Below, piece after piece: positions 5,186 to 6,169 of a stretch of 6,169 bases of DNA. A model generated the notes under the pieces. That model ran no database searches. It was not told where the DNA came from and worked only from the letters and a program-made list of their open reading frames with translations. Both the position numbers and the translations under genes were made by a program. The DNA is taken from the NCBI GenBank assembly GCA_005879815.1, contig VBKA01000085.1:1-6169 (forward strand). The letters are read 5' to 3'. Each line of letters opens with the position of its first letter. Position 1 is the first letter of the stretch. Source of the DNA: Chloroflexota bacterium (GTDB lineage: Bacteria; Chloroflexota; Limnocylindria; QHBO01).

Positions 5186-6169
5186 ATGCGTCGTTTCTCG
5201 TTGCTTGCTGCCGCGCCTGGAAATGACCGAGGCAAAGCGCCCGGCAAATTGCTCTCGCTTGTGAATGTGCTGGTCCTCATCGCGTTTGCCGCATTCCCGT
5301 CGGCCACCGATGCAAGGACGGGTCTGGGATTTGGCACCTGGACGGCAGGCCATGACCGGGCGCCGGCGATCCATCGAGGCCGCGCATTACTTGCCGACAA
5401 GGCCCGGGTGGCACGAGCCCATCGGCGCGCGTCCAGGTCGACCCTGCCACGTCTCTCCGCAGGCTTCCGGGGCAAGACGACCTCCACCGCTCCAACTCGC
5501 ATCGCGACCGTCGGATTGGCGCCGCGCTTGGTGAATGCGACGCCACCCACCGCAGCGGCCAGCTTTCCGGGCCTGACGGCGGCTGACAACGACACGGCGC
5601 AGGAGCCTCCCGATCCGTGGGTCGCCGTCAACGCCACTTACGTGGTCCAGGCCGTGAACTCGGCGGTGCGGATCTCGACGCGCAACGGTACCGCCATCCA
5701 GACTCTGCCCGACTGGGCGCTCTTCGCCTTGCCAAGTGACCAGACGCCCTCCGACCCTCGGATCATCTGGGACACGTTCCACGCTCGATGGGTGGGGGTT
5801 GTGGTGAGCTTCAACCCCGGTTTCACCCAGAACTACCTCAACATTGCGATTTCTGAGACGACGGACCCGCTCGGAGCGTGGGACACCTATGCGATCGACA
5901 CCGGCGGGGATTTGCCCGACTATCCCGGGCTCGCCTCTTCCACCGACCGCATCGTGCTTACGGCTAATGACTTCCAGCTCTTTGGCGGCGGCACCGGATA
6001 CCAGGGACCAGAGATCGACATCATTGCCTGGTCCCAGATCACGGCTGGCGCGACCGTCAACGTGGTGACTTACACCAGTGACACTACGGTTGCTCACCTC
6101 CGACCGGCGCAGGTCCTGTCGTCCAGCGCCATCGTGCACGTCGTGTACGAAGCAGTGAGCAATGGAGAC
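5186..6169 (+). CDS. Secreted protein of unknown function, probable beta-propeller-like repeat protein (3' end missing)
   Basis: The frame is open for 328 codons to the window edge, so the C-terminus is missing. The start has an ideal SD. Residues 1-43 look like a signal peptide with a long basic N-region (MRRF, R15, K17, K21), a hydrophobic core LLSLVNVLVLIAFAAF and possible cleavage after PSA (40) or TDA (43). Residues 44-125 are basic and Ala/Thr-rich, perhaps a propeptide or linker. From about 127 the sequence reads FPGLTAADNDTAQEPPDPWVAVNATYV in overlapping motifs, followed by DPRIIWDTFHARWVGVVVS (190-208), SETTDPLGAWDTYAID (223-238) and LPDYPGLASSTDRIVLTAND (243-262). This rhythm of short Trp/Tyr/Asp-rich strands resembles secreted propeller-like proteins with a PPDxxxAVGPxHYVQ-type opening. 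No catalytic motif is evident. Codon use is less GC-biased than in the neighbours (14 of 40 early codons end in A/T, against 5 of 40 in ftsE), suggesting a different history or weaker selection. Confidence 0.8.
   Translation, partial: MRRFSLLAAAPGNDRGKAPGKLLSLVNVLVLIAFAAFPSATDARTGLGFGTWTAGHDRAPAIHRGRALLADKARVARAHRRASRSTLPRLSAGFRGKTTSTAPTRIATVGLAPRLVNATPPTAAASFPGLTAADNDTAQEPPDPWVAVNATYVVQAVNSAVRISTRNGTAIQTLPDWALFALPSDQTPSDPRIIWDTFHARWVGVVVSFNPGFTQNYLNIAISETTDPLGAWDTYAIDTGGDLPDYPGLASSTDRIVLTANDFQLFGGGTGYQGPEIDIIAWSQITAGATVNVVTYTSDTTVAHLRPAQVLSSSAIVHVVYEAVSNGD

Noticed and set aside
5387..6139. 250-codon minus-strand open frame over the last gene
   Set aside because: The + strand frame from 5186 has a perfect SD, a signal peptide and strand-like motifs, whereas the minus frame has composition typical of an antisense shadow.

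Overview
This is a GC-rich bacterial chromosomal segment with strong G/C bias at third codon positions. It carries, all on the + strand, a housekeeping block for translation termination, cell division and ribosome rescue: prfB (RF2), ftsE, ftsX, an S41 carboxyl-terminal processing peptidase and smpB. A secreted protein of unknown function follows and runs off the right edge. Gene content and order resemble Gram-positive and Chloroflexota-type chromosomes; B. subtilis also has prfB, ftsEX and ctpB close together. The composition and the style of the last gene make a Chloroflexota or actinobacterium-like lineage my best guess, but nothing in the window proves taxonomy. I see no mobile element, CRISPR array, tRNA, rRNA or tmRNA.

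Layout. Positions 3-107 hold the tail of an unidentified gene. prfB (94-1219) starts in one frame, meets an in-frame TGA at 160-162 and continues in the +1 frame through the classic CTT-TGA-C site, preceded by an SD-like GGCGGTG. Its stop overlaps the ftsE start (ATGA), and ftsX starts 3 nt after the ftsE stop, so the three genes look translationally coupled. After 51 nt, which contain an extended -10 motif but no Shine-Dalgarno, comes the membrane-anchored S41/PDZ protease (2953-4377) with a complete Ser-Lys-Gln catalytic set. The 226-nt gap before smpB is not empty. It has a promoter-like sequence, a near-perfect SD, a 13-codon ORF and a series of hairpins, one with a perfect 10-bp stem, arranged like a leader-peptide attenuator. 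smpB (4604-5062) itself has almost no SD. A 123-nt gap with a possible promoter and a strong SD leads to the secreted protein (5186-end), whose codon use is clearly less GC-biased than that of its neighbours.

How the parts fit. RF2 controls its own synthesis by frameshifting. FtsEX is the ATP-driven membrane complex that activates cell-wall hydrolases at division. The S41 protease acts outside the membrane and could process envelope proteins. SmpB with tmRNA (encoded elsewhere) rescues stalled ribosomes. The most unusual parts are the recoding site in prfB and the undescribed-looking leader in front of smpB; both tie gene expression to ribosome behaviour.
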